64,000 nucleotides of DNA from Pseudoduganella lutea (GTDB lineage Bacteria > Pseudomonadota > Gammaproteobacteria > Burkholderiales > Burkholderiaceae_D): the NCBI RefSeq assembly GCF_004209755.1, contig NZ_CP035913.1, positions 3,596,001 through 3,660,000 of the forward strand, read 5' to 3'. The position numbers were made by a program, and so were the translations under genes. Below the pieces are notes generated by a model. That model was not told the DNA's origin. It was given only the letters and a program-made list of their open reading frames with translations, and made no database searches. Shown here piece by piece: positions 44,943 to 55,761 of this stretch (position 1 is the first letter of the stretch; the number at the start of each line of letters is the position of its first letter).

Positions 44943-46991
44943 ATGAACACGCAAAAAACACTGCTGGCCAGCGCCATCCTGGCCGCCCTGTCTTCCATCG
45001 CATCGTCCACCGCATTCGCCGAGACCGCGAGCGCCAGCGCCGATATGCAGGGTGCCGACCCGCAGGGCGCCGGCCAGGTCCAGCAAGTCATCGTCACCGC
45101 CAATCCATTCCGCAGCGGGGAGGGCGACCAGATCCTCACGCCGGCCAAGGTGCTGCAGGGCGACGAGCTGCGCGACAAGGCCGGCAGCTCGCTGGGCGAA
45201 ACGCTGTCGCAGGAGCTGGGCGTGTCCGCCTCCGCGTTCGGCGCCGGCGCGTCGCGGCCCATCATCCGCGGCATGGAAGGCCCGCGTGTAAAAATGCTGG
45301 AAAACGGCATGGCCGTGTCCGACGTCTCCGGCCTGTCGAACGATCACGCGGTGGCGGCCGAAGGCGCCGTCGCGCGCCAGATCGAGATCCTGCGCGGCCC
45401 GGCTGCGCTGCTCTATGGTTCGGGCGCGATCGGTGGCCTCGTCAACGTCGTCAACGAACGCATCCCGACAACGCTGGAGCCGAAGCTGACCGGCCAGGCG
45501 GAGGCGCGCTACAGCACCGTGGATACCGGCAAGAACGCCTCCGGCACGATCGATGGTGCCATTGGCAAGTTCGCACTGCATGCGGACGGTAACTGGCGCA
45601 ACGCGGACGACTACAGGATTCCCGGCACGCGCATCATCGGCGATCCGGCATCCGGTTCCGGCCGGCTTGCGAACTCCTTTACACGCGAGCGCAACGTTGG
45701 CATCGGCAGTTCGTATGTCGACGATTGGGGCCATGTCGGCGCGTCGGTGTCGCACCTGACGAACCTGTACGGCATCCCCAGCGCCGAAGGCTCGCGCATC
45801 GACCAGGAACAGACGCGCTACGACATCGAAGGCTTGATCCGTGCGCCGTTCGCCGGCTTCGAGAACCTGAAGTTCAAGGCCGGCCACACCAGCTACAACC
45901 ATGCGGAGCTGGGCGAAGACGACGCGCCCGAAGTCGTCTTCGACAACCGCTCGACCGAAACGCGCCTGGAGCTGTCGCACCTTCCAGTGGCCGGCTGGCG
46001 CGGCACGTTCGGCATCCAGACGGAGAACACGCACTTCTCCGCGCTGTCGGCCGAAGGCGGGCCGGATACGGTGCCGGTCACGCGGTCGACGTCGCAAGCC
46101 GGCTTCCTCGTCGAGGAAAAAGACCTTGGGCCGGTGCGCCTGTCGGTCGGCGGACGGCTCGAGCACGTGAAGCGCCAGCCCAAGACGGGAATAACTGCGG
46201 GCGTTGACCGTTCGTTTAACCTGAAATCGGGCTCCGTGGGTGCGCAGTGGCCGTTCATGCAGGGTTATGCCGCCGGTCTCACGTTCTCGTATGCGCAGCG
46301 CGCACCGGCCACCGAAGAGCTGTATTCGCATGGCCCGCACGATGCCACCGTCACGTTCGACATCGGCAATCCGGACTTCGCCAAGGAAGTGTCGCGCAAC
46401 GTCGAGCTGTCGGTGCAAAAGACGAGTGGCCTGGTGCGGTGGAAGGCGAACCTTTACCGCAACAAGGTTGATGATTTTATCTATGGCAATGTGACCGGCG
46501 CGCTCGTGGATGAAGAGGGCAACCCCGGCGAGGAACTGCGCGAGCGCATCTTCGAGCAGGGCAATGCCACGATCCGCGGCGCCGAGGCCGAGCTGACGGT
46601 CAACGAGCATGGCGCGGGCTGGTCGGGCCGCGTCTTTGCCGATACCTCGCGCGGCAAGCCCGATGCCGGCGGCAGCCTGCCGCTGCAACCGGCGGATCGC
46701 ATCGGCGCTTCGCTTGCCTACAAGATGGATGCGCTGCGCGCCGGGCTGTCGCTCGTGCATGCGCGCGGGCAGGACCGGCTTGCATCGTTCGAGAGCACGC
46801 CCACGGACAGCTACAACCAGCTCAATGCGAATCTCTCGTACACGCAGAAGGCGGGGGCCTACGACCTCACGTACTTCCTGCTGGCGAAAAACCTGCTCGA
46901 TGACGAGATCCGCACGTCGACGTCGGTGCTGAAGGATATCGCGCCGCTGGCCGGGCGCGGCATCGTGTTCGGCATCCGTGCGAAGTTCTGA
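44943..46991 (+). CDS. znuD: ZnuD-like TonB-dependent receptor (probable zinc uptake)
   Basis: 682-residue outer-membrane receptor with signal peptide (STAFAE), TonB box-like QQVIVTANPF, plug (LGETLSQELGVSASAFGAGASRPIIRGMEG) and a 22-strand barrel ending GIVFGIRAKF. The barrel motif RAPATEELYSHGPHDATVTFDIGNPDF is the pattern of the Neisseria ZnuD group. The His-rich loop often seen in ZnuD is not obvious here, so heme or another metal is possible. The upstream small CxxC protein supports a metal role. No clear Zur box is visible. Confidence 0.82.
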   Translation: MNTQKTLLASAILAALSSIASSTAFAETASASADMQGADPQGAGQVQQVIVTANPFRSGEGDQILTPAKVLQGDELRDKAGSSLGETLSQELGVSASAFGAGASRPIIRGMEGPRVKMLENGMAVSDVSGLSNDHAVAAEGAVARQIEILRGPAALLYGSGAIGGLVNVVNERIPTTLEPKLTGQAEARYSTVDTGKNASGTIDGAIGKFALHADGNWRNADDYRIPGTRIIGDPASGSGRLANSFTRERNVGIGSSYVDDWGHVGASVSHLTNLYGIPSAEGSRIDQEQTRYDIEGLIRAPFAGFENLKFKAGHTSYNHAELGEDDAPEVVFDNRSTETRLELSHLPVAGWRGTFGIQTENTHFSALSAEGGPDTVPVTRSTSQAGFLVEEKDLGPVRLSVGGRLEHVKRQPKTGITAGVDRSFNLKSGSVGAQWPFMQGYAAGLTFSYAQRAPATEELYSHGPHDATVTFDIGNPDFAKEVSRNVELSVQKTSGLVRWKANLYRNKVDDFIYGNVTGALVDEEGNPGEELRERIFEQGNATIRGAEAELTVNEHGAGWSGRVFADTSRGKPDAGGSLPLQPADRIGASLAYKMDALRAGLSLVHARGQDRLASFESTPTDSYNQLNANLSYTQKAGAYDLTYFLLAKNLLDDEIRTSTSVLKDIAPLAGRGIVFGIRAKF

Positions 46992-47038
46992 CGCTTCCCG
47001 ACACTCGGTTACCGGCTGCGCATTTCTGTTCGTCACAA

Positions 47039-47060
47039 CACGGCCGCCACGGCGGCCGTG
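47039..47060. terminator. Perfect GC palindrome after the ZnuD-like gene
   Basis: Arms CACGGCCGCC / GGCGGCCGTG with a 2-nt centre, 47 nt after the receptor stop and without a T-run. Confidence 0.4.
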
Positions 47061-47147
47061 CGCGCCATCCTGCCCGTTTCGCTAAGATTATTCGTCATTA
47101 AAGCGTTCGTCATCACAGCGTTCGGCATCGAGGCGGGAGGATCAATC

Positions 47148-47927
47148 GTGGACCCGGCATATCTCTACAAATACCGGCCATTCACCAGCGAGTGCGATAT
47201 CGAGTTCACGCGGCAGATCGTGTGCGACAACACGATCTACTTTGCGCCGCCGTGCACGTTCAACGATCCGTTCGATTCGCGGCCCGCGTTTTCCTTCGAT
47301 GCGCCGTTCGACGAGATGAAGGCTTACTACCGCCGGATGTGCAGCAAGCAGATGCCGGAGCTCACCGAGCGGGCATGCGAGGAAGAGCTGGAAAAGATCC
47401 TGGCCGATCCCGCCACCGACCTTCGCACGCCGCAGGGGCAGCAAAAGATCCAGCAGCTGCATTCGCGGATCCTGGCCGAGGAAGTGGGCGTGCTGTGCCT
47501 GTCCTCGGAGCGCGACCATATCTTGATGTGGTCGCACTATGCCGATTGCCACAAGGGCGTTTGCCTGCGCTTCGATCCGCGCGCGGCATTCCTGCGCGAT
47601 GCGCGGCCGATCGGCTATGAGTCGCGGCGCGAACTGGTCAACCCGTTCCGCGACGGCGACGAGGACATGGCGGCCAAGACCTTCCTGATGAAGAGCCGGC
47701 ACTGGTTGTATGAAGGCGAATGGCGGGCCATCCGCTACGAGGGGCCGGGCCCGGTGGCGTTCGAGCCGGAAGCGCTGACGGGCATCGTGCTGGGCGCGAA
47801 CGCATCGTAGGAGGCCGAAGAGCTCGTGCGTGAATGGGCGAGCCGCCGGCGCGCGCCGCTGGAGTTGCTGCGTGCTTATCCGGACCAGCAGGAATTCCGG
47901 CTGCATATCCGCCCGCTCGACGACTGA
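47148..47927 (+). pseudogene. DUF2971-family gene interrupted by an amber codon
   Basis: The start is GTG at 47148 with a GGGAGG site 6 nt upstream (reading VDPAYLYKYRPF). The frame runs 220 codons to TAG at 47808-47810. The same frame then stays open for 38 codons to TGA at 47925, encoding EAEELVREWASRRRAPLELL and onwards, which looks like the normal C-terminal helix of DUF2971 proteins after LTGIVLGANAS. DUF2971 proteins are small uncharacterised proteins often in defence or mobile contexts. A single nonsense change (or a sequencing error) therefore truncates the protein; the 220-residue form may still fold. Confidence 0.65.
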
Positions 47928-48056
47928 GATACGCGACCGATCTTGCCGCAAGGTGCGTCAGCTAACCGACCGGCAATGCACCGGGCGCGATCCTTTCATG
48001 AACGACGTTTGTCGTGTCGAGTCTTTTGCCTCGGATTATCGATCAAGGAGAACATC

Positions 48057-48239
48057 ATGTCGGACAATCTGCAAGAACGCGGCCCGCAGGATCGCAGCCG
48101 AATCAATGTCAACGAAGAGTGGGAACTGCGTTACTGGACCAAGGAGCTGGGCCTGTCGCCGGACGAATTGCGCAAGGCCGTGCAGGAAGCGGGAACCAGT
48201 GCGAAAGCCGTGCGCGAACATCTTGGCAAGGCCCATTGA
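48057..48239 (+). CDS. DUF3606-like small protein
   Basis: 60-residue basic/acidic protein, MSDNLQERGPQDRSRINVNEE continuing WELRYWTKELGLSPDELRKAVQEAG. The pattern RSRIxxxEEWELRYWxxxLG is that of DUF3606, small proteins of unknown function common in beta- and alphaproteobacteria. An AAGGAG site is placed 9 nt before the ATG. It is a single gene with no clear operon partner. Confidence 0.78.
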   Translation: MSDNLQERGPQDRSRINVNEEWELRYWTKELGLSPDELRKAVQEAGTSAKAVREHLGKAH

Positions 48240-48335
48240 TGTTCCTGTAGGAACGGCTTACCGCCAGGGCGGCAAGCGTGCGCGCGGCCCCGGTCGCGCG
48301 TGCTAGCATCCGCGCTTTCACATTGCCGAAGTAGC

Positions 48336-48641
48336 ATGACCGAAGATATCTGGGTAAAGGGTTACGTCTACAGCGTCGAGGTGGCGGAGGAATCCGGGCG
48401 CTATCGGGGCTGCATTCACATCAAGGCACACCGCTATACGGGCCGTGCGTTCGAGCCGCCCATCGTGATCGAAACGCCGGCATTGTTCAAGCGCGAGCAT
48501 GCGGCCGAGATCGAGGCGCGTGCGCTGGCGCGCGAACTGATCGATGGCGGGCAGCTCGAAGAACGCATTCTCGCCATTCGGCACGAGTCAGCATTGCCGG
48601 CAGCTCAGCCGGTCAGCGATACATCCAGCCACACCGAATAA
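48336..48641 (+). CDS. Hypothetical protein, 101 residues
   Basis: Small cytoplasmic protein (MTEDIWVKGYVYSVEVAEES...) with a predicted beta-rich first half and a helix at about 55-75 (FKREHAAEIEARALARELID). No motif is recognised. The start at 48336 is chosen as the first ATG; the ribosome site is weak. The last 13 codons overlap the 3' end of the convergent HIRAN-domain gene by 37 nt. Confidence 0.5.
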   Translation: MTEDIWVKGYVYSVEVAEESGRYRGCIHIKAHRYTGRAFEPPIVIETPALFKREHAAEIEARALARELIDGGQLEERILAIRHESALPAAQPVSDTSSHTE

Positions 48642-49105
48642 GCAAGGCGCTTGCCTTCCCACGTGCCGCCGCCGCGCACCGCGGCGTCCGTCGACGTCGG
48701 CTTGCCGTCGATCTCGTGGCGCGCCAGCATCTGGCGGAACGCCAGCGCATCCTTTGGCGCCAGGTAGCCCACCATGCGGCCGGACAGGAATACGGCCACG
48801 GCCTTGTCCTCGTAGGGATTGGCATCGTCCGGCAGCAGCAGGGCGGGGTGGCGGGCGTCCGCCTTGCCTTCGCCGTGGTCACCTGCCAGTGCCTGGATCG
48901 TGTCGCGGTAGCGCGATTCACCCACCACCTCGAGCTCGAAGCGGCCGCCGTCGGACCAGTGCCGGACCGGTTCGCCGTCCGGCGCCGGCGTGTAGGAACC
49001 GCCGGCAGGGTGGCCCTGCCATGGCGCGGGCTTCGGCCGGCCCTTCAGCAGGAAATACAGCGCCAGCAGCGCCACGATGATGATTGCGATGAGAACAAGT
49101 TGCAC
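48605..49105 (-). CDS. Membrane-anchored HIRAN-domain protein
   Basis: 166-residue protein with an N-terminal transmembrane helix (LVLIAIIIVALLALYFLL) and a HIRAN-like domain at about 55-140. HIRAN features seen are ELEVVGESRYRDTIQALAG, ARHPALLLPDDANPYEDKAVAVFL and GRMVGYLAPKDALAFRQML. HIRAN domains bind 3' single-stranded DNA ends in HLTF/RAD5-type remodellers; in bacteria stand-alone forms are of unknown role. A membrane anchor on such a domain is unusual. It is divergent from nothing obvious; its 3' end overlaps the hypothetical gene at 48336. Confidence 0.72.
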   Translation of the reverse strand: MQLVLIAIIIVALLALYFLLKGRPKPAPWQGHPAGGSYTPAPDGEPVRHWSDGGRFELEVVGESRYRDTIQALAGDHGEGKADARHPALLLPDDANPYEDKAVAVFLSGRMVGYLAPKDALAFRQMLARHEIDGKPTSTDAAVRGGGTWEGKRLAYSVWLDVSLTG

Positions 49106-49134
49106 GAGTCGATCCGGGAATGGCGGGGCTGCTA

Positions 49135-50316
49135 TTATCGCAGCCCGGCCGGCGCCGAATACGTGAATTCGGTGTGGCGATGCTGCGATACCGCGCTCAG
49201 CGTGCCGCCGTGGGCATGGGCGATTTCGGATGCGATGTACAGGCCCAGGCCAAGGCCGCGCCGCGGCTGGCCGTCATCGTCGCGCCAGTAGGGCTGGAAC
49301 AGCTTGCCGAGTTTTTCCGGCGCGATCGTTTCGCCCTCGTTGGCCACGCAGAGCTTGAACGTGCCGTCCTCCACTTTGGCGCTCACGTGGACGGGCGTGC
49401 CGGCTTCGCCATAGCGCAGCGCATTTGCCAGCAGGTTCGACAGCAGTTGCGTCACGCGGTCGCGGTTGCACCACACGGTGCCGGGAATGGCAATATCGCT
49501 GACGATCGCGCGTTGTGAATGCTCGCTCTTGCACTCGACGACCACCTGCGCCAGCGCTTCGGCCAGGTCGTCCACCGCTTCCAGCTCCGTGGCGATGCCG
49601 CCGCCCAGCCGGCCGCGGGCGAAATCGAGCACGTCGTCGATCATGCGGGCGATGCGCTGGCTGCTGCGCTGGATCGTGCGGGCGATCGTCAGCGTGGTCT
49701 CGTCGACGCCGCGCCGCTGCAGGAGCTGGGCGCCGTGCAGGATCGACGACAGCGGCGTGCGGATATCGTGCCCCAGCACCGCGATGAACTGTTCGCGCAA
49801 TTGCGACGTGACGCGTTCGTTGCTCAGCTCGGACACATGGTCGGCATGGCGCTTTTCCGCCTCGAGCTGCTTGGAAATGAGTTGCGCGAACAGTTCCAGC
49901 GATTTCACCGTCTTCGATCCCGACAGCGTGATCGGCCGTGGGTCCAGCCCGCACAGCGTGCCGAAGAAGCTGCCCTGGCTGTCATAGATGGGAATCGAGA
50001 TATAGCTTTCGAAACCGTACTGGCGCGGGCAGGGGTGGTTGTTGAACAGGTCGTCCTGGCTCACATGGTCGATCACGATTGGCGCGTCGATCTGGCGCAC
50101 GCTGTTGCACAGCGTGGTGCGCACGTCGAGCGGGTCGCCCGGCTGCAGGCCGAAGCCGATCTGGTCCAGCACGGCGCAGGTGGTCCAGCTGGTGGGGGTC
50201 ACGTGGGCCACGCAGACGAAGCGCAAGCCCGTCATCTCGGCCATCACGGAAAGGATGTCCGGTACGCATGGAAGGGCCTGTACTGCCTGCACGGGATGTG
50301 GCCAGGCTTGCGTCAT
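49135..50316 (-). CDS. GAF-domain sensor histidine kinase
   Basis: 393-residue cytoplasmic kinase. The GAF domain (about 15-165) contains CVAHVTPTSWTTCAVLDQIGFG, HPCPRQYGFESYISIPIY and FFGTLCGLDP. The HisKA phosphoacceptor is in AVLGHDIRTPLSSILHG. The HATPase domain has the N-box LLSNLLANALRYGEAG and G2 box RRGLGLGLYIASEIAHAHGG. The start at 50316 (MTQAWPHPV) is the first Met before the GAF fold; the open frame continues upstream antisense to trmB. No response regulator is adjacent, so its partner is elsewhere. It is divergent from trmB. Confidence 0.85.
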   Translation of the reverse strand: MTQAWPHPVQAVQALPCVPDILSVMAEMTGLRFVCVAHVTPTSWTTCAVLDQIGFGLQPGDPLDVRTTLCNSVRQIDAPIVIDHVSQDDLFNNHPCPRQYGFESYISIPIYDSQGSFFGTLCGLDPRPITLSGSKTVKSLELFAQLISKQLEAEKRHADHVSELSNERVTSQLREQFIAVLGHDIRTPLSSILHGAQLLQRRGVDETTLTIARTIQRSSQRIARMIDDVLDFARGRLGGGIATELEAVDDLAEALAQVVVECKSEHSQRAIVSDIAIPGTVWCNRDRVTQLLSNLLANALRYGEAGTPVHVSAKVEDGTFKLCVANEGETIAPEKLGKLFQPYWRDDDGQPRRGLGLGLYIASEIAHAHGGTLSAVSQHRHTEFTYSAPAGLR

Positions 50317-50385
50317 GTTCGGTTCCAGGATGGTGGGATGAGGCAAGTGTAGCAGACCGGAAGGCGCTGCTGGCGCTGGGGCAAC

Positions 50386-50394
50386 TGCTATAAT
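50386..50394 (+). promoter_or_regulatory. Extended -10 promoter of trmB
   Basis: TGC-TATAAT (50386-50394) is an extended -10 with an exact hexamer, 25 nt before the trmB ATG. The -35 region is not consensus. Confidence 0.55.
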
Positions 50395-50418
50395 CGCCGT
50401 TTTTTTCAGCAAAGTTCC

Positions 50419-51138
50419 ATGTCTTCCGAAACTCCACCGAAGGGCCCCGCGCGGTCCATGCTGTACGACCCGACCGAACGCCGCATCAAGAGCTTCGTCA
50501 CCCGCGCCGGCCGCCTGTCCACCGCGCAGGAGCGGGCGCTGAACGACCTGGGGCCGCAATACATGATCGAGTACGCCAAGGCGCCGCTGGACACGGCGGC
50601 GGCGTTCGGCCGCACCGCGCCGGTCGTCCTGGAGATCGGCTTCGGCATGGGCCAGACCACGGCCCACATCGCCAAGCACATGCCGGAGAAGGATTTCATC
50701 GGCGTCGAAGTGCACACGCCGGGCGTGGGCAGCCTGCTGAAACTGATCGGCGAAGAAGGGCTGACGAACCTGCGCGTGATCCAGCACGATGCGGTCGAGG
50801 TGCTGAACAACATGATCCCGGCCGGCACCCTGGCCGGCGTGCACGTGTTCTTCCCGGATCCATGGCACAAGGCTCGCCACAACAAGCGCCGCCTGATCCA
50901 GGCGCCGTTCGTGAAGCTGCTGGTCGACCGGCTGGCAACGGGCGGCTACCTGCACCTGGCCACCGACTGGGAAGACTACGCGGTACAGATGCTGGAAGTG
51001 CTGTCCGCCGAAGAAGGGCTGCAAAACACGGCGCAAGGCTATGCGCCGCAGCCGGCCTACCGCCCGCTGACCAAGTTCGAGAACCGCGGCCTGAAGCTGG
51101 GCCACGGTGTGTGGGACCTGGTGTTCACGAAGAAGTAG
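50419..51138 (+). CDS. trmB: tRNA (guanine-N7)-methyltransferase TrmB
   Basis: 239-residue SAM-dependent enzyme that makes m7G46 in the variable loop of tRNAs. SAM motif [15 protein letters not shown] is at about 71-86, and the catalytic region [17 protein letters not shown] carries the conserved Asp-Pro-Trp. [12 protein letters not shown] near the C-terminus is also conserved. It ends 12 nt from the convergent EamA gene with no terminator seen between. Confidence 0.96.
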   Translation: MSSETPPKGPARSMLYDPTERRIKSFVTRAGRLSTAQERALNDLGPQYMIEYAKAPLDTAAAFGRTAPVVLEIGFGMGQTTAHIAKHMPEKDFIGVEVHTPGVGSLLKLIGEEGLTNLRVIQHDAVEVLNNMIPAGTLAGVHVFFPDPWHKARHNKRRLIQAPFVKLLVDRLATGGYLHLATDWEDYAVQMLEVLSAEEGLQNTAQGYAPQPAYRPLTKFENRGLKLGHGVWDLVFTKK

Positions 51139-51150
51139 TCTTCATCGCCG

Positions 51151-52062
51151 TCATGAACGCGCCGGCGCCGCCACCGCGGCCGCCGGCGCTTTTGCTTTCA
51201 CGGGCAGGAAGGCCAGCAGGTTGCCGGCGATGACGAGCGCCAGCCCGCCGAACGCGGCGGCGCTCCAGTGGTAATCCTCGTAGACCGACGATACCGTCAG
51301 CGCCACCACCGGGAACAGCACCGTGCAATAGGCCGCGCGGTCCGGCCCCATCCGCCCGACCAGCAGCAGGTAGGCCGTGAAGCCGATCACCGACCCGGGG
51401 ATCGCCAGGTACAGCAGCGAACCCACGTATTGCGTGGTCGGCTCGATGCGGAACGGCATGCCGAGCGCCAGCGCGCCAAGCGTCAGGATGGCGGCGCCGA
51501 TGAACATGGCCCACGTGTTCGTCAGCCACGGTGTCAGTCCCAGCGCCTGCATGCGCGACGACAGCAGGTTCCCCGCCGAGAAGCACAGCGTGCCCAGCAG
51601 TGCCAGCGCCAGGCCGACAAGCAGGTTCGCGTCAGTCCAGTGGCCCTGCATCTGCGGCAGGAACAGCAGGCCGATGCCGGCCAGGCCGAGCGCCGCGCCC
51701 CCCATCACCGATCCCCGGATCGGCCGGCCCATGAACAGCCGGCCGTTGATCGCATTCCACACCGGCGCCGTGGAAAACACCACGGCCACGAGGCCGCTCG
51801 GCACATGCGCGCTGGCATAGTAAAAGCACAGGAAATTGCAACAGAACAGCGCCGTGCCCTGCGCCACCAGATAGCGCCATGCCCGGCGCGGCGGCCACAC
51901 GGGCTTTTTCGTCACCACCAGGATCGCCAGCAGCACCGCCGCCGCCAGCCAGAACCGCCACGCGATCGACACCGGCGCCGGCACGTCGCCCAGCTGGAGC
52001 TTGATGGCGATCCACGTCGTGCCCCAGATCAGCACGGTAATCGCATAGAGAAGAGCATTCAT
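51151..52062 (-). CDS. EamA-family (DMT) transporter
   Basis: 303-residue inner-membrane protein with ten predicted helices in two EamA repeats (first opening MNALLYAITVLIWGTTWIAIKL; second around LGTLCFSAGNLLSSRM). WGTTW near the start is a common DMT signature. Such transporters export amino acids or metabolites. The start at 52062 is inferred from the first helix. It is divergent from the AraC regulator at 52265, its likely controller. The intervening 200 nt hold a palindromic repeat. Confidence 0.85.
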   Translation of the reverse strand: MNALLYAITVLIWGTTWIAIKLQLGDVPAPVSIAWRFWLAAAVLLAILVVTKKPVWPPRRAWRYLVAQGTALFCCNFLCFYYASAHVPSGLVAVVFSTAPVWNAINGRLFMGRPIRGSVMGGAALGLAGIGLLFLPQMQGHWTDANLLVGLALALLGTLCFSAGNLLSSRMQALGLTPWLTNTWAMFIGAAILTLGALALGMPFRIEPTTQYVGSLLYLAIPGSVIGFTAYLLLVGRMGPDRAAYCTVLFPVVALTVSSVYEDYHWSAAAFGGLALVIAGNLLAFLPVKAKAPAAAVAAPARS

Positions 52063-52096
52063 TTCATTCCCGATCGCAAGCTGTTGTAAAAAGTTC

Positions 52097-52127
52097 GGGG
52101 ACTGTCCCTCCGGGCGGGACTGTCCCC
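52097..52127. repeat. GGGGACTGTCCC palindromic element
   Basis: GGGGACTGTCCC (52097-52108) and GGGACTGTCCCC (52116-52127) are inverted around a 7-nt centre, differing at the central base pair. It is flanked by copies of TTGTAAAA. The flanking GGGG and CCCC recall the other palindromic elements in the window. Confidence 0.65.
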
Positions 52128-52264
52128 ATGTTGTAAAACCACCAAAACTCGGATGTCCGTTTTTGGAGATTTTGTGCGGTGGGAACATTGCCTGGTTGTC
52201 TGGTCTTGCGCATTTCGCGGGCGGGGCCGTTGGCGGAGCGGTGGAGGGTGCTAGACTTTTCGCC

Positions 52265-53221
52265 ATGAACACCAACTCTCCTTCCAACCCGATTCCCGAC
52301 GAGCGCATGACCCCGGCGGCCCGTGCGGCACTGGCGGCGGCGCCGGCCGATGCGATGGGCCACGCGGTGTTTCGCACGATGAGCGGCACCGAGGCCACGC
52401 TGGAGCGCTTTGCATGGTTGGGCGATGGCCTGGCGGCGGCCGTGTGGGAGCGCCATACGGACGAGCAGGAAACCATCTACAGCCAGCCCGGCCACCACAC
52501 GCTGTCGTGCTACCTGGGGGGCGGCTATCGCGTGGAGCGCAATGGCTCGCCGGGGCAGTTCGGCGGCCCGCACCGCCTGTGCTCATTGCCGGACTGGCAC
52601 GAGTCGCGCTGGATGGTGCGCGATTCGCTGCGGCTGATGCACATCTATTTCATGCCCGAACACTTCACGCGCCGCGCCGTGGTGGAACTGGACCGCGAGC
52701 CGCGCGAGCTGATGCTGCAGGACCGCACCTATTTCGACAATCCGCAACTGGCCGCGATGTGCCAGTCGCTGCTGCAGGTGCCCTGGCTCGGTACCGACGG
52801 CCTGTTGCGCGCCAACGAGATCACGCACGAGGCGCTGTCGCACCTGTTGCACGACCAGGCGGCGCTGCGCCCGGACTTGCGGCTGAAAGGCGGATTGGCG
52901 CCCTACCTGCGCCGGAGGCTGGCCGAGTGGATCGAGGCGCACCTGCACGAGGCCATCACGCTGGGCAGGCTGGCCGAGGTGGCCTGCCTGTCGGAATTCC
53001 ACCTGGCGCGCATGTTCCGCACGTCGTTCGGCATGCCGCCGTCGGCATGGATCGCGGCGCGGCGCATCGACCGCGCCCGGGCGCTGCTGAAGACTGGCGC
53101 GCTGCCCTTGCAGCAGGTGGCCGACGCGTGCGGCTATGCGGACCTGTCCCACTTCAGCCACCGCTTCCGCGCGGCGACGGGCGTGCCGCCGGGGCAGTGG
53201 CGAACGGCGATCAGGGGATGA
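52265..53221 (+). CDS. AraC-family transcriptional regulator
   Basis: 318-residue regulator. The N-terminal cupin-like sensor (about 35-190) contains GHHTLSCYLGGGYRVER and WHESRWMVRDSLRLMHIYFMPEHF. The C-terminal double helix-turn-helix reads LGRLAEVACLSEFHLARMFRTSFGMPPSAWIAARR and LQQVADACGYADLSHFSHRFRAATGVPPGQWR. It is divergent from the EamA exporter, suggesting local control of export; targets and ligand are unknown. The start at 52265 is the first Met giving the normal length. Confidence 0.87.
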   Translation: MNTNSPSNPIPDERMTPAARAALAAAPADAMGHAVFRTMSGTEATLERFAWLGDGLAAAVWERHTDEQETIYSQPGHHTLSCYLGGGYRVERNGSPGQFGGPHRLCSLPDWHESRWMVRDSLRLMHIYFMPEHFTRRAVVELDREPRELMLQDRTYFDNPQLAAMCQSLLQVPWLGTDGLLRANEITHEALSHLLHDQAALRPDLRLKGGLAPYLRRRLAEWIEAHLHEAITLGRLAEVACLSEFHLARMFRTSFGMPPSAWIAARRIDRARALLKTGALPLQQVADACGYADLSHFSHRFRAATGVPPGQWRTAIRG

Positions 53222-53233
53222 AAGCCGGAGCGA

Positions 53234-55054
<1,821 letters not shown>

Positions 55055-55150
55055 TGATATGCTTTAAAACCCGGGGATGAGGTTCGGCCCGGGTTTGCTG
55101 CGCCAGGATCGAGTCGACCCAGGCAACCGCGCCGGTGCAGGCCGTGGCGA

Positions 55151-55261
55151 AACCACGGTGCCGAACACTATACGGTACCACGCGACGATGGTGAAGTCAT
55201 GCGTGCTGATATAACGCAGCAGCAACCCGGCGCACAGGAAAGTGGAAAGAACGCGGAAATG
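55151..55261 (-). pseudogene. C-terminal remnant of a uppP-like undecaprenyl-diphosphatase gene
   Basis: A minus-strand frame (55297-55064) contains STFLCAGLLLRYISTHDFTI and then VAWYRIVFGTVV. This closely follows the C-terminal helix of UppP/BacA (RWLLRYISTHDFTxFAWYRIVFG). The first several hundred residues of the enzyme are absent, and no start or lipid-binding motif is present upstream. Sequences on both sides are unrelated. It is therefore a gene fragment left by deletion or recombination. It lies upstream of recQ in the 349-nt gap 55055-55403, which otherwise holds no gene. Confidence 0.65.
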
Positions 55262-55403
55262 GCCTTGCGCCGAGCCGTCGGTAGAAGCGGGCAACATGAC
55301 CCGTTGCTGTTCCCGCGCATTCGGTCAACCGTGGAAGTGCTAAAAATCAATCAATAAAGTTTCCTTTTGGACAAAAATTACCTTCCATCTCCAGGAGGTA
55401 ATG

Positions 55404-55751
55404 ATGAAAAATTACACCAAGACCGCGCGTGCCCATTTCATTTTCGCCACAGCCTATGCGCTGCCATGCCTCGCCTTGCTCACCGCCGGATCGCTGCTCG
55501 GCAAGGAAATTGCCTGGCAACTGCCTGCCGGCGTTGCCGCGCTGTCGGCAGCGCATGGCTTGTTGGGGTGGGGCGCATCGCTGGCGAAGAACTGGGCCCG
55601 GATCCTGACCCTGGCGCTGGCGCTGCCGGCATTGCTGGCCGTGCCGCTCGGCACGCTGGTGGCGATCCAGCTGATTTCATATTGTTGGCTGGAATGGAAC
55701 GATCGTGACGCATTTCGCGCCTTGCACGGTATCCCGGCAACCGCCAAATGA
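55404..55751 (+). CDS. Small membrane protein, unknown function
   Basis: 115-residue protein with about three hydrophobic helices (HFIFATAYALPCLALLTAG; VAALSAAHGLLGWGASLA; ILTLALALPALLAVPLGTLVAI) and a soluble C-terminus NDRDAFRALHGI. No family is recognised. AGGAGG ends 5 nt before the ATG at 55404 and 2 nt before the preceding ATG, so the second is favoured. It ends at a strong terminator and stands alone. Confidence 0.7.
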   Translation: MKNYTKTARAHFIFATAYALPCLALLTAGSLLGKEIAWQLPAGVAALSAAHGLLGWGASLAKNWARILTLALALPALLAVPLGTLVAIQLISYCWLEWNDRDAFRALHGIPATAK

Positions 55752-55761
55752 CGGGATATGG

